Shown here in pieces: positions 17,943 to 25,554 of a DNA stretch of 64,000 nt. The stretch's first letter is position 1. Each line of letters starts with the position of its first letter. The DNA is taken from positions 2,728,001 through 2,792,000 of the forward strand of contig NZ_CP101456.1 in the NCBI RefSeq assembly GCF_024362485.1, read 5' to 3'. The translations under genes were made by a program, and so were the position numbers. The notes beneath the pieces are model-generated. The model saw only the letters and a program-made list of their open reading frames with translations, was not told where the DNA came from and made no database searches. This stretch comes from Natronobeatus ordinarius. Its GTDB lineage: Archaea > Halobacteriota > Halobacteria > Halobacteriales > Natrialbaceae.

Positions 17943-18183
17943 GGCTGAACGAGGTTGGCGATGGTACAAGTCGATTCCGCTCGGTTGGGAGTCGCATCCG
18001 TTCGGCCTCGAGGGAGTAAATATCTCATTCTGTCGCCCAGGAATTATCGCGACTGGTCAAATCCTTCGAAACGCCTCGAGAAGTAGATGTGAAACGTCTA
18101 AACGATTCTGAGGCCGTTTCGAACCGTTGGAACGAACTGCCTAGGGGCGATGAAACGGGTCAAAATGACGGTAACATTCGGCC

Positions 18184-18229
18184 ACCTATATGCTGAGCGG
18201 AGTGAAAGTCAGGATCAATCAGGAGGTGA
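18184..18229 (+). promoter_or_regulatory. TATA element and strong Shine-Dalgarno of the small membrane gene
   Basis: CTATAT at 18185-18190 is followed about 30 bases later by AGGAGGTGAA at 18220-18229, nine bases before the ATG at 18239. The full Shine-Dalgarno is unusual here, where most first genes look leaderless, and fixes this start. Confidence 0.7.
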
Positions 18230-18238
18230 ACTGCCATC

Positions 18239-18511
18239 ATGCAAGACCACACCCCGCTCCAGAACGATTCGCTCTCCCCGTCCAGCCCCGAGACGGACCA
18301 CCAGTCCGGGGCACGACTCCGCCGATTCGCCCGCTCGCTCAAGGGCCCGGTGCAGTTCGTGTCCTTCTGGGCCGCCATCGCCCTCCCGTTCCTCCACGTT
18401 CCGCTGCTCGCAGGTGGGCTCAACGGCCTGAACGTTACGCTCGCGTTTCTCGGGCTGCTCGTCGCGAACCTCCTCGCCCTCTACGTCGGTCACGGCTACA
18501 ATCAGCCCTGA
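18239..18511 (+). CDS. Small membrane protein upstream of trkH
   Basis: A 90-residue protein with a polar, Ser/Pro-rich N terminus to about residue 32, then two membrane segments (about 37-58 and 62-82), ending GHGYNQP. A strong Shine-Dalgarno fixes the ATG. It lies 51 bases before the TrkH gene and could be an accessory subunit, but TrkH has its own TATA-like element. I do not recognise a family. Confidence 0.78.
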   Translation: MQDHTPLQNDSLSPSSPETDHQSGARLRRFARSLKGPVQFVSFWAAIALPFLHVPLLAGGLNGLNVTLAFLGLLVANLLALYVGHGYNQP

Positions 18512-18562
18512 CAACCGTTTCGAATCCATTATTTTCTCCGCCCGCTCACGTGGAGTCACCCG

Positions 18563-20065
18563 ATGACTGTTCGCGTCGACTGGCGCTCGAGTTGTAGTCT
18601 CACCGGCACGGTCCTTCGGTGGCTCGCCGTCCCCCTCGCGCTCCCACTCGTGCTGGCACTCCACGACGGTGACGACCCCGTCCCGTTCGTCGTCGCCATC
18701 GTCGTCACGATCGCAGTGGGGTTCGGCCTCGAGCGGCTGAGCCAGGACCGCGACATCGGCCAGCGTGAAGGGTTCCTGATGGTCGCGCTGACCTGGTTCG
18801 GGGTTGCGGCTGTCGGCGCCATCCCGTTCGTCCTGGGGAGCGCAGGCAGTCTCGCCCATCCCGTCAACGCCCTCTTCGAGAGTATGAGCGGCGTCACGAC
18901 GACGGGTGCGACCGTCATGGACGGAACTGGATTCGACGAAAATCCGCGTTCGATCCTGCTGTGGCGACAGCTCATCCAGTGGCTCGGCGGACTCGGCATC
19001 CTGATCGTCGCGCTCGCGTTGCTCTCGAACCTGCTCGTGGGTGGTGCGCAGCTGATGGAAACCGAGACACAGACGAAGAACGTCCGCAAACTGCGCCCAC
19101 ACATGGCCGACACCGCCCGGCTCATCTGGGGGCTGTACGTCGGACTGACGTTACTCGCCACGGCGACCTTCTACGCCCTCCACCTGCTGGGATTCGCGCC
19201 GAATATGGATCTGTTCAACGCGTTCTCACACGCGCTGACCAGCGTCGCCACCGCCGGCTTCTCGCCCGAACCCGACAGCGTCGGTGCGTTCTCTCCGCTC
19301 GTACAGTGGGCAGTCGTTCCCTTCATGCTCCTCGGGGCGACAAACTTCGTCCTGCTCTACTACGTCACGAACGGCGAGTACACCCGGCCGTTCCGGAACG
19401 AGGAGTTTCGCTTCTACCTCGGCGTCACCGCCACCTTCACCCTGGTCGTCGCCGCCGTCCTCCTCGTCGACGGCCACTACGACGGTCGACTCGAGCCGAC
19501 GGTTCGACACGCGGTGTTCAACGTCGCCTCGATCATGACGACGACGGGGTACGCCTCGACGGACTTCGGTCTCTGGACGCCCGCGGCGACACACATGCTC
19601 TTTCTGGCGATGTTCGTCGGCGGGATGGCGGGGAGTACGACCTGTTCGATCAAGTCGCTGCGCTGGCTGATCGTCCTCAAGGCGTTCAAGCGCAACCTCT
19701 TTACGGCGGTTCATCCCCGTGCAGTCAGACCGATCCGGCTCAGCGGCGAGGTCGTCGAGGAGGACACGATCCGCGACGTCTTCTCGTACGTCCTGCTCGC
19801 CATCGTCATCTTCTTCTTGCTCACGATCTACCTCGTCGCGGACGCCGTCCGCGCTGGCGACCCGGTGACGGAGTTCGAGGCGCTCGGTGCGGCCGCGTCG
19901 ATCTTTCTCAACATCGGCCCGGCCTTCGAGCGGGCGGGACCGTACGAGAACTACCTCGTCTTCTCGACCAGTTCTCGAGCCGTGATGATCGTGATGATGT
20001 GGGTCGGTCGAATCGAGATCATCCCCGTGCTCGTCCTGTTGACCCCGGCGTACTGGCGCTCGTGA
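18563..20065 (+). CDS. trkH: TrkH family potassium uptake protein
   Basis: A 500-residue membrane protein with the four-fold P-loop architecture of Trk/Ktr channels. Filter-like segments are visible: SMSGVTTTGATV, TSVATAGFSPEP, SIMTTTGYASTDF and SIFLNIGPAFE. WLGGLGILIVALALL and TTCSIKSLRW are family-typical. It would bring potassium into the cell, the main compatible cation of haloarchaea. No TrkA regulatory subunit is in the window. TATTTTC about 30 bases upstream is a plausible promoter. Confidence 0.94.
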   Translation: MTVRVDWRSSCSLTGTVLRWLAVPLALPLVLALHDGDDPVPFVVAIVVTIAVGFGLERLSQDRDIGQREGFLMVALTWFGVAAVGAIPFVLGSAGSLAHPVNALFESMSGVTTTGATVMDGTGFDENPRSILLWRQLIQWLGGLGILIVALALLSNLLVGGAQLMETETQTKNVRKLRPHMADTARLIWGLYVGLTLLATATFYALHLLGFAPNMDLFNAFSHALTSVATAGFSPEPDSVGAFSPLVQWAVVPFMLLGATNFVLLYYVTNGEYTRPFRNEEFRFYLGVTATFTLVVAAVLLVDGHYDGRLEPTVRHAVFNVASIMTTTGYASTDFGLWTPAATHMLFLAMFVGGMAGSTTCSIKSLRWLIVLKAFKRNLFTAVHPRAVRPIRLSGEVVEEDTIRDVFSYVLLAIVIFFLLTIYLVADAVRAGDPVTEFEALGAAASIFLNIGPAFERAGPYENYLVFSTSSRAVMIVMMWVGRIEIIPVLVLLTPAYWRS

Positions 20066-20159
20066 ACGCCGTTTCCGGCTCCAGACTCCTGCTCGCGTCC
20101 CGGCCAACTCCCCGAAAACGCCCGATGCGTTTTTGCCCGTCGTCCGACTCTTTCGGGGT

Positions 20160-20293
20160 GGGTGTGTAGTTCAGCCTGGAAGAACAGCTGAACCGTTGGG
20201 GGGTAGCCAGGGCGTGAGTCCGCGCGGCACGCCCACGTGGTCCGACGACCGCCGTCGCTCAGCAGGCCCGGGGTTCGAATCCTCGCTCACCCA
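20160..20293 (+). tRNA. Intron-containing tRNA-like gene, isotype unresolved
   Basis: The 5' part reads as a GGGTGTG acceptor strand, TA at positions 8-9, a D arm GTTC-AGCCTGGAA-GAAC, then anticodon stem GCTGA at 20187-20191. The 3' part gives TCAGC at 20259-20263, a five-base variable loop, T arm CGGGG-TTCGAAT-CCTCG, acceptor CTCACCC and discriminator A. One U-U mismatch remains in the acceptor. The 67 bases between the anticodon-stem halves imply a 60-base intron plus a seven-base loop; inside it GGGCGTG (20210-20216) pairs with CACGCCC (20229-20235). No intron placement I tried yields a U at position 33, so I cannot name the anticodon. No CCA is encoded; CTTTT follows. It could be a degenerate tRNA. 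Confidence 0.6.
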
Positions 20294-20368
20294 CTTTTCC
20301 GGCGTCGACTCACGCGGATTTCGGTCCCGATCGACCGGCGCGACGGCGCCTGTACTGCGGTTGCGCCA

Positions 20369-20388
20369 GGACTGACAGACAGCAGTCC
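20369..20388 (-). terminator. Possible 3' hairpin after the permease gene
   Basis: GGACTG and CAGTCC form six-base arms around an eight-base loop, just past the permease stop at 20392 on the minus strand. No strong T run follows, so termination is only a guess. Confidence 0.3.
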
Positions 20389-20391
20389 GTC

Positions 20392-21264
20392 TCAGGGTCG
20401 ACGGCGCACGAGTACCTGAACGAGCACGACGACCACCACCGTGATCACCAGCAACGCGAGCGCGATGGGGACGATTCCGTCGACGCCGTGGGCGACGAAC
20501 GAGACCCACAGTCGCGTCGGCATCGTCCGCGGATTGTACGCGACCATCATCGTCGCGCCGAACTCACCGATCGCCCGCACGAACGTCAATACGACTCCTG
20601 CCGCGACGGCGGTTCGCGCCAGCGGAAACGATACGTGCCAGAACGTCTCGAGCGGGCCGTAGCCCATCGTCCGGGCGGCCTCCTCGAGTCGGCTGTCGAC
20701 GGCGTCGAAGCCGGCGCGAGCGGTGACGACGAGGAAGGGTGCCGCGACGAACGTCTGGGCGAGGATCACGCCGACCAGACTGTCGGTTAGCGGCAGTCCG
20801 GCCGCGGTCGCGAGCGCGCCGACCGGCGTGTATCGGCCGACGAACGTCAGCAACACCGCCCCGCCGACGATCGGCGGGAGGACGAGCGGCAACAGGACGG
20901 CGATCTCGACGAGGCGTTTCCCCCGGAACGTCCCACGTGAGAGGACGTAGGCCAGGGGCACGCCGAAGACCGTCGCGATGGCCGTCGAGACGGGGGCCGT
21001 GAGCAGCGAGTTCCTGATCGCCTCCTGGGTCGCCGGCTCCGAAAGCGCCGAGCGGACGTCGATGGCGCCGACGCGGGCCGCGAAGAAGACGACGGGGACG
21101 ACGAAGTACAGCAGCAAGAGCCCGCCGAGGGCCGCCGGGACGACGAGTTCGCGACTTCCCGCGAGAAACCCCGAGCCGACCGCCGCCGAGCCGCTGGACT
21201 GGCTCACGGAACGGGCGTCAGCGTCCTGACCGGTGGTCTCCGGGGCTCGAGTAGGGTCGCTCAC
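20392..21264 (-). CDS. Molybdate/tungstate-type ABC transporter permease
   Basis: A 290-residue ModB/WtpB-like permease with about six membrane segments. The EAA loop is EEAARTMGYGPLETFWHVSFPLA, the cytoplasmic contact for the ATPase. The first 30 residues are a polar extension. The GTG start at 21264 overlaps the TGA of the binding-protein gene (GTGA), so the two are coupled. Whether it prefers tungstate or molybdate cannot be read from sequence. The ATP-binding subunit is not in this window, so it must be encoded elsewhere or be shared. Confidence 0.87.
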   Translation of the reverse strand: MSDPTRAPETTGQDADARSVSQSSGSAAVGSGFLAGSRELVVPAALGGLLLLYFVVPVVFFAARVGAIDVRSALSEPATQEAIRNSLLTAPVSTAIATVFGVPLAYVLSRGTFRGKRLVEIAVLLPLVLPPIVGGAVLLTFVGRYTPVGALATAAGLPLTDSLVGVILAQTFVAAPFLVVTARAGFDAVDSRLEEAARTMGYGPLETFWHVSFPLARTAVAAGVVLTFVRAIGEFGATMMVAYNPRTMPTRLWVSFVAHGVDGIVPIALALLVITVVVVVLVQVLVRRRP

Positions 21265-22214
21265 GGCAGGATCCCCGGCGGCACCGAGTCGTGCGACCGG
21301 GGGAACGGCTCATCCGCCCGGAGCCCGTTGTCGGCCAGCAGGGCCGGCCGCTCGAGCAAGAACGCGAGGAACGCCTCGCCCGCGTCGGGCTCGTCGGCGT
21401 CCGTCCGGACCGTCGCGTTGTAGACGACGGGCGTTCCGTGGGCCGTGTAGCCCTCGTCCGTCGTGTACGATGCGCGCGCGTACTCGTCGGCGTACTCGGG
21501 GTTCGAGAAGTTGTACGCGTCGGACAGCTCGAGAAACGCCACGCCGTGATCGACGGCCATGTTCCGGTAGGAAATCGCACAGGCGCGGTTGCCCGTCTCG
21601 ATTCCCGCCAGTAGCTGTGGCTCGTCGGGTTCGTGGTAGGCTCGCTCGAGCAGTCGCTCTCGAAACCCGTCGAGGCCGTAGCGGCGTTCGGCGAGTTCGA
21701 AGAGGTGGACGGCCCGGTAGCCGAGTGGGTCGAGGTCGGGATCGCTGATCGCGACCTCCCCCTCGTCGGCGTCGGCGACCACCTCGTACCACGGCTCGCC
21801 GTCCTCGAGTCGGCGTCCGAGCGCCGTCTCGGGTTCGTAAGCGATCCCGACCTCGTTGGCGGCGAACTCGACGTCCCACGCCGCGTGGTCGGGGTAGAGA
21901 CGCTCGCGAAGCAGCGTCGCGTCCGCGCTGACCACCACGTCGGGGTGGCTCGAGCCGCTCTCGACCATCCGCATCACGGCGTTCGCGCCGTAGTACTCGC
22001 CCTGGTAGTCGATCCCCGTCTCGGCCTCGAACGCCGGTCCGACGACCTCCTCTAAGACGACCGCGAGGCTCCCTGCTGAGAGGATCCGTACGCGCTCGTC
22101 CCCGCTCCCGAGACAGCCGGCGAGTCCGGCCAGCCCCGCGACTGCCGTGCCACCGGCGGCGAGGAACGCACGGCGTCCGCGCCGGCTACTGTTTCCGTGG
22201 CGAGCGCTTCCCAT
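21261..22214 (-). CDS. Molybdate/tungstate-type ABC substrate-binding lipoprotein
   Basis: A 317-residue exported protein. The signal has RRGRRAFLAAGG and a lipobox ending in Cys34 (GLAGC). The mature part is a WtpA/ModA-like fold: ILSAGSLAVVLEEVVGPAFE, DVVVSADATLLRERL, ISDPDLDPLGYRAVHLFEL, AISYRNMAVDHGV. WtpA relatives bind tungstate and molybdate tightly. The ATG at 22214 heads a two-gene operon with the permease. An AT-rich palindrome at 22244-22257 sits over the promoter. The aldehyde ferredoxin oxidoreductase at 60182 would consume tungsten, consistent with this role. Confidence 0.88.
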   Translation of the reverse strand: MGSARHGNSSRRGRRAFLAAGGTAVAGLAGLAGCLGSGDERVRILSAGSLAVVLEEVVGPAFEAETGIDYQGEYYGANAVMRMVESGSSHPDVVVSADATLLRERLYPDHAAWDVEFAANEVGIAYEPETALGRRLEDGEPWYEVVADADEGEVAISDPDLDPLGYRAVHLFELAERRYGLDGFRERLLERAYHEPDEPQLLAGIETGNRACAISYRNMAVDHGVAFLELSDAYNFSNPEYADEYARASYTTDEGYTAHGTPVVYNATVRTDADEPDAGEAFLAFLLERPALLADNGLRADEPFPRSHDSVPPGILP

Positions 22215-22243
22215 GTGTGCCTCTCGTCGGCCCTGGTATTTGT

Positions 22244-22257
22244 AACTAATTATAGTT
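22244..22257. promoter_or_regulatory. AT-rich inverted repeat over the wtp-type promoter
   Basis: AACTA-ATTA-TAGTT has five-base perfect arms around ATTA, 30-43 bases upstream of the ATG at 22214. It overlaps the only TATA-like stretch, so it could be a repressor site for metal control, or it could be just the promoter. Confidence 0.45.
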
Positions 22258-22338
22258 CCTTAGAAGAGTCTGTGGGCCCGATTTTGGTTAACATCGGCCG
22301 GCCGAACGCGCTCTTCGCACTGAATCGGCAGTTGGCGC

Positions 22339-22887
22339 TTACGGATCCGGTTTCGGGTCGCCGTCCCGACCGACCGGCTCGAGCGCCCAGACTGCCTCGA
22401 GCAGTTCCTCGAGGTCGTCGTCTCCGGTGGCGATCACCTCGCCGCCGATCGACGACCGCTCGCCGACGACGATCGTCGGCAGCGGCGCCTGCGTGAACCC
22501 TTCGACGAGGACGACGTTGTACCCCCGGCGACGGAAACGGGCGAGCGCTGCCTCGAGCGCGCGCAACTCGGGGTCCGTGCGCGCGTCGACGTCGAACAGC
22601 CAGCCCACGTCGGGATCGGACGGCGGCTCCCGTTTTCCCGCACTCGCGATCTCGAACGTCAGCTCGGGCGTGACGCCGACGACCGCGTCCGCGCCCGCTT
22701 CCCGGTGGCGATGGGTGTCCTTCCCGGGGGTGTCGACCTCGATCTCGTGGTGGATCGATTTGACCGTCCCGACCCGGCCGCGGTCGGCGAGTCGCGGTAC
22801 GAGCCGTTCGATCAGCGTCGTCTTGCCGGCGTCGCTCGGCCCGGCGACGCACACGATCCGAAGCCCCGCGTGCTCGTCTCTGGTCAT
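22339..22887 (-). CDS. mobB: Molybdopterin-guanine dinucleotide biosynthesis protein B
   Basis: A 182-residue P-loop GTP-binding protein. GPSDAGKTT at 16-24 is the Walker A, and IHHEIEVDTPGKDTHRHREAGA is the MobB motif that follows. MobB assists attachment of GMP to molybdopterin. The ATG at 22887 (MTRDEHAGL) is preferred to upstream in-frame starts that overlap msrB. It sits directly upstream of the wtp-type operon in the same direction, separated by 124 bases containing that operon's promoter, so the genes are related in function but probably transcribed separately. Confidence 0.9.
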   Translation of the reverse strand: MTRDEHAGLRIVCVAGPSDAGKTTLIERLVPRLADRGRVGTVKSIHHEIEVDTPGKDTHRHREAGADAVVGVTPELTFEIASAGKREPPSDPDVGWLFDVDARTDPELRALEAALARFRRRGYNVVLVEGFTQAPLPTIVVGERSSIGGEVIATGDDDLEELLEAVWALEPVGRDGDPKPDP

Positions 22888-22937
22888 GGGAGAAGCCACC
22901 CGCTCGAGTGACCTAACGCTCCCGTTCGAGTCGTCGG

Positions 22938-23339
22938 CTACTCGTCCTCGAACTCGAGGGCGACCGAGTTGATGCAGTAGCGAAGGCCGGTCGGCTCCGG
23001 GCCGTCCTCGAAGACGTGGCCGAGGTGGCCGCCGCAGTTCCCACACAGCACCTCGGTACGGACCATGCCGTGGCTCGTGTCGGTGCGCGTCTCGATGCGG
23101 TCGTCATCGGTGTCGTAGAAACTCGGCCAGCCACAGCCGGACTCGAACTTCGTCCCGGCGTCGAACAGCGTCGCTCCACAGCCCGCACAGGTGTAGGTGC
23201 CGTCGTCCTCGTGATCGACGTACTCGCCGCTGAACGGCGGCTCGGTGCCCGCCTCGCGAAGGATCCGATACTCCTCCTCGGAGAGTCGTTCTCGCCACTC
23301 CGCCTCGGTCGCTGGCAGTTCGTCTCCCTCCTGGCTCAT
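22938..23339 (-). CDS. msrB: Peptide-methionine (R)-S-oxide reductase
   Basis: A 133-residue MsrB, which reduces methionine-R-sulfoxide in proteins. The zinc-binding pairs are CAGC and [14 protein letters not shown] and the catalytic cysteine in [10 protein letters not shown] are present. The length is complete for a single-domain MsrB. It is 50 bases upstream of mobB on the same strand and might be cotranscribed. No msrA is in the window. Confidence 0.95.
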   Translation of the reverse strand: MSQEGDELPATEAEWRERLSEEEYRILREAGTEPPFSGEYVDHEDDGTYTCAGCGATLFDAGTKFESGCGWPSFYDTDDDRIETRTDTSHGMVRTEVLCGNCGGHLGHVFEDGPEPTGLRYCINSVALEFEDE

Positions 23340-23517
23340 AGCGGTGTGTAGGGCCGAGAGGCGTAAGTGTCTGTCTCCGTACTCGGTACGCTACGGACGA
23401 ACACGCAGCGAGTGTGGGCCTACCGGATGCACCGGCTCACAACGACGGCTGTAACTGTGTGCCGGTGATCGCCCCACCGAGACAGCGATCACCGGTGAGA
23501 GACGACAACCGTCGGTA

Positions 23518-23688
23518 TCACGCGATGGACTGGCCCGTAATGACGTTCGTGCTGTCGCAGTTGGGACACTGCGTCATCCGGCCGAGCTTCGGAACCTCGA
23601 TCTGGATCCACTCCTCGTCGCCGTCGGGCGCTTCGAATCCACAGTTCAGACACCGTGACCGCTTTCGCGTGGTCGACTTGCTGGCCAT
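23518..23688 (-). CDS. Small zinc-ribbon protein
   Basis: A 56-residue basic-start protein with two Cys pairs, CLNC at 13-16 and CPNC at 41-44, forming a single zinc ribbon. The ATG at 23688 (MASKSTTRKRSR) is chosen; an ATG nine codons upstream is possible. Short zinc ribbons of this kind are abundant in haloarchaea and mostly uncharacterised; they may contact nucleic acids or partner proteins. Confidence 0.78.
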   Translation of the reverse strand: MASKSTTRKRSRCLNCGFEAPDGDEEWIQIEVPKLGRMTQCPNCDSTNVITGQSIA

Positions 23689-23774
23689 GCACTGCTCTAT
23701 GTCACCGATAACCATATTGGTTTCCACGGAGCCAGTCGTCGAGACGCCCGACCCATCCGCGTCGGCTCGCAAGA

Positions 23775-24326
23775 CTACAACGAGGACTCGAGCCAGCGAC
23801 GCTCGTCGTCGTCGGTCGATCCACGGTCTGACTCTCCAGAACGAGACCCGTCGTACGCGAGCACCGGCTCGACCGCATCGCCGCGATCGAGCGCTTCGAG
23901 CCGGTCGAGAACGTCGATCGGTCGGTCGCCGTCGTACGACGGGGCGACGTGGACGAGGTCGTCGCCGCGGTACTCGGCCAGCGCGAGCGTCGGCAGTCGA
24001 CACACGACGAACGAGTCGTCGGTGAACGTAGCGTCGACCCGCCTGGTTCGGAAGAACGGCTCGAGGTCGCGGCCAGTCCGCGCTGCCCACCGCTCGAACG
24101 CGGCGAGCGTTCGCTCGATCCGCTCGAGTTCCGGGACGCGTCTTCGGTGAGCCGTCCGCTCGAACGCTGCTCCCCAGACGCGAACCGACACCGAGACGAT
24201 CGAGTCGTGGCTCTCGAGCTCGTCGAGCCACTCGAGCGCGCGCTCGTGGTTCGGCCCTGCGGTCGTGGGTGCGAACGAGCGCATCCAGAGTTCGACGGTC
24301 CTGGGTTCGCGATTCTGGTCGGTCAC
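23775..24326 (-). CDS. Haloarchaeal HTH-annotated family protein (HTH_63-like)
   Basis: A 183-residue soluble protein: RTVELWMRSFAPTTAGPNHERALEWLDELESH, a central RVWG, then ERIERTLAAFERWAARTGRDLEPFFRTR and LPTLALAEYRGDDLVHVAP. This arrangement resembles a haloarchaeal family catalogued as helix-turn-helix proteins; I recall it rather than prove it, and DNA binding is not demonstrated. The GTG at 24326 is the start, as no ATG gives a sensible N terminus. It stands alone between the zinc ribbon and crtB. Confidence 0.7.
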   Translation of the reverse strand: MTDQNREPRTVELWMRSFAPTTAGPNHERALEWLDELESHDSIVSVSVRVWGAAFERTAHRRRVPELERIERTLAAFERWAARTGRDLEPFFRTRRVDATFTDDSFVVCRLPTLALAEYRGDDLVHVAPSYDGDRPIDVLDRLEALDRGDAVEPVLAYDGSRSGESDRGSTDDDERRWLESSL

Positions 24327-24454
24327 GTGTGGACGCTCTCCACCACGAACGGCATGAAAAGTGTTGGTGCCGATTGCGTTCGGGTGAGTCTCGTGGAGAC
24401 GGACCTGTACGGTTGCCCGAACGACCGACGCTGGTCGCTTCGGGGCGACAGCTC

Positions 24455-25411
24455 CTATCGCGTCGGGACGCGGTCTCCCGGCTCGAGACCCGTCCGTCCG
24501 GGTTCGGCGGTCGGGACGGCCGAGACCCGCTGGAACACCGCCTCGGGGTCGCGGTTCCAGTGCCAGTGCCAGCGGGTGCGCGCGACACACCACAGCTTCC
24601 GGGCCGTCGACAGCGACGGTTCCTCGGTGAGCACGTCGTACCCTTGGGCCCGGATCAGCCGGTGGTGTTCGGCGTAGAGGACGGCCGCGAGCAACACCGG
24701 AAGCTGGCAGTCCTCGGGGAGATACCGGATGCCGGCGACGCCCTCGCGGTAGAGGGCTTCGGTCCGCCTGAGCTCCTCGGCCATCGCCGTCGCGAACGAG
24801 TCGCTCATCTCGAGGCCCTCGACCTGTTCGGCCGGGACGGCGTGAGCGCGCAGCGTCTCCTGGGGGAGGTAGATCCGGTCGCGCTCGAGGACGTCCTCGC
24901 GGACGTCACGGAGGAAGTTCGTCAGCTGGAACGCCTCACCGAGTTTGATCGCGTGTGGCAGCGCCGTCTCGGGATCGTCGGGCTCCATGATCGCCGTCAT
25001 CATCACACCGACGGCGGCAGCCGAGCCACGCATGTAGCTCTCGAGTTCCGCGTAGGTTTCGTACCGGCTCGTATGGATGTCCGTCTTCATCGCATCGATG
25101 AACTTCTCGACTTCCTCGTCGGCGATGTCGTAGCGTTCGCGGAGTTCGCCGAAAGCGATCAGGACGGGGTCGTCGGGTTCGACCTCGCCGAGCGCCTGGG
25201 CACGGAGCGCCTCGAGCTGGGCGGCCTGCTCGTCCGGTGAGACGCCGGCGGCGTCGTCGACGACCTCGTCGGCGATCCGGAAGAAGGCGTACAGCACGTG
25301 GGTCGCGTGCCGGACGCGGCGGGGGAGAAACCGCGTCGCGAGGTAGAACGTCTTCCCGGTCCGCCGCTGGATCTCCTTGCCGGCGTCGATGTGTTCCTGT
25401 TGTAAACTCAT
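24455..25411 (-). CDS. crtB: Phytoene synthase (squalene/phytoene synthase family)
   Basis: A 318-residue prenyl-condensing enzyme that joins two geranylgeranyl diphosphates into phytoene, the first step to carotenoids such as bacterioruberin and to retinal. Both Asp-rich magnesium motifs are present: DEVVDD at 48-53 and DVREDVLERD at about 170. The C terminus RTRWHWHW is typical of haloarchaeal members. The ATG at 25411 starts MSLQQEHIDAGKEIQRRTGKT. A TATA box and a perfect palindrome precede it (separate entry). Bacteriorhodopsin, which needs retinal, is at 48920. Confidence 0.93.
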   Translation of the reverse strand: MSLQQEHIDAGKEIQRRTGKTFYLATRFLPRRVRHATHVLYAFFRIADEVVDDAAGVSPDEQAAQLEALRAQALGEVEPDDPVLIAFGELRERYDIADEEVEKFIDAMKTDIHTSRYETYAELESYMRGSAAAVGVMMTAIMEPDDPETALPHAIKLGEAFQLTNFLRDVREDVLERDRIYLPQETLRAHAVPAEQVEGLEMSDSFATAMAEELRRTEALYREGVAGIRYLPEDCQLPVLLAAVLYAEHHRLIRAQGYDVLTEEPSLSTARKLWCVARTRWHWHWNRDPEAVFQRVSAVPTAEPGRTGLEPGDRVPTR

Positions 25412-25440
25412 GTGTTCGGACCCGCCTGACGTCGGCGCGA

Positions 25441-25472
25441 TGTCTATGGTTAGACAGATAGATATAAAATAG
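25441..25472 (-). promoter_or_regulatory. crtB promoter: TATA box and perfect palindrome
   Basis: On the minus strand a TTTTATAT box (about 25465-25472) is followed, nine bases on, by TGTCTA-ACCA-TAGACA, a perfect six-base inverted repeat with a four-base spacer at 25441-25456. With usual spacing the transcript would begin inside or just past the palindrome, a position suited to a repressor operator. The binding protein is unknown. Confidence 0.65.
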
Positions 25473-25554
25473 CACGCCCTCACCAGTCTGGGTAGCGGAA
25501 AATTACGTCGGGTAACAACAGTCAAATCGGCGGCGTACCGAGCCGATCGGGTGG

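Noticed and set aside
20160-20293. Naming the tRNA as Trp, Pro or Thr
   Set aside because: Each reading needs an anticodon loop without U33 or an unpaired stem, so no isotype is claimed.
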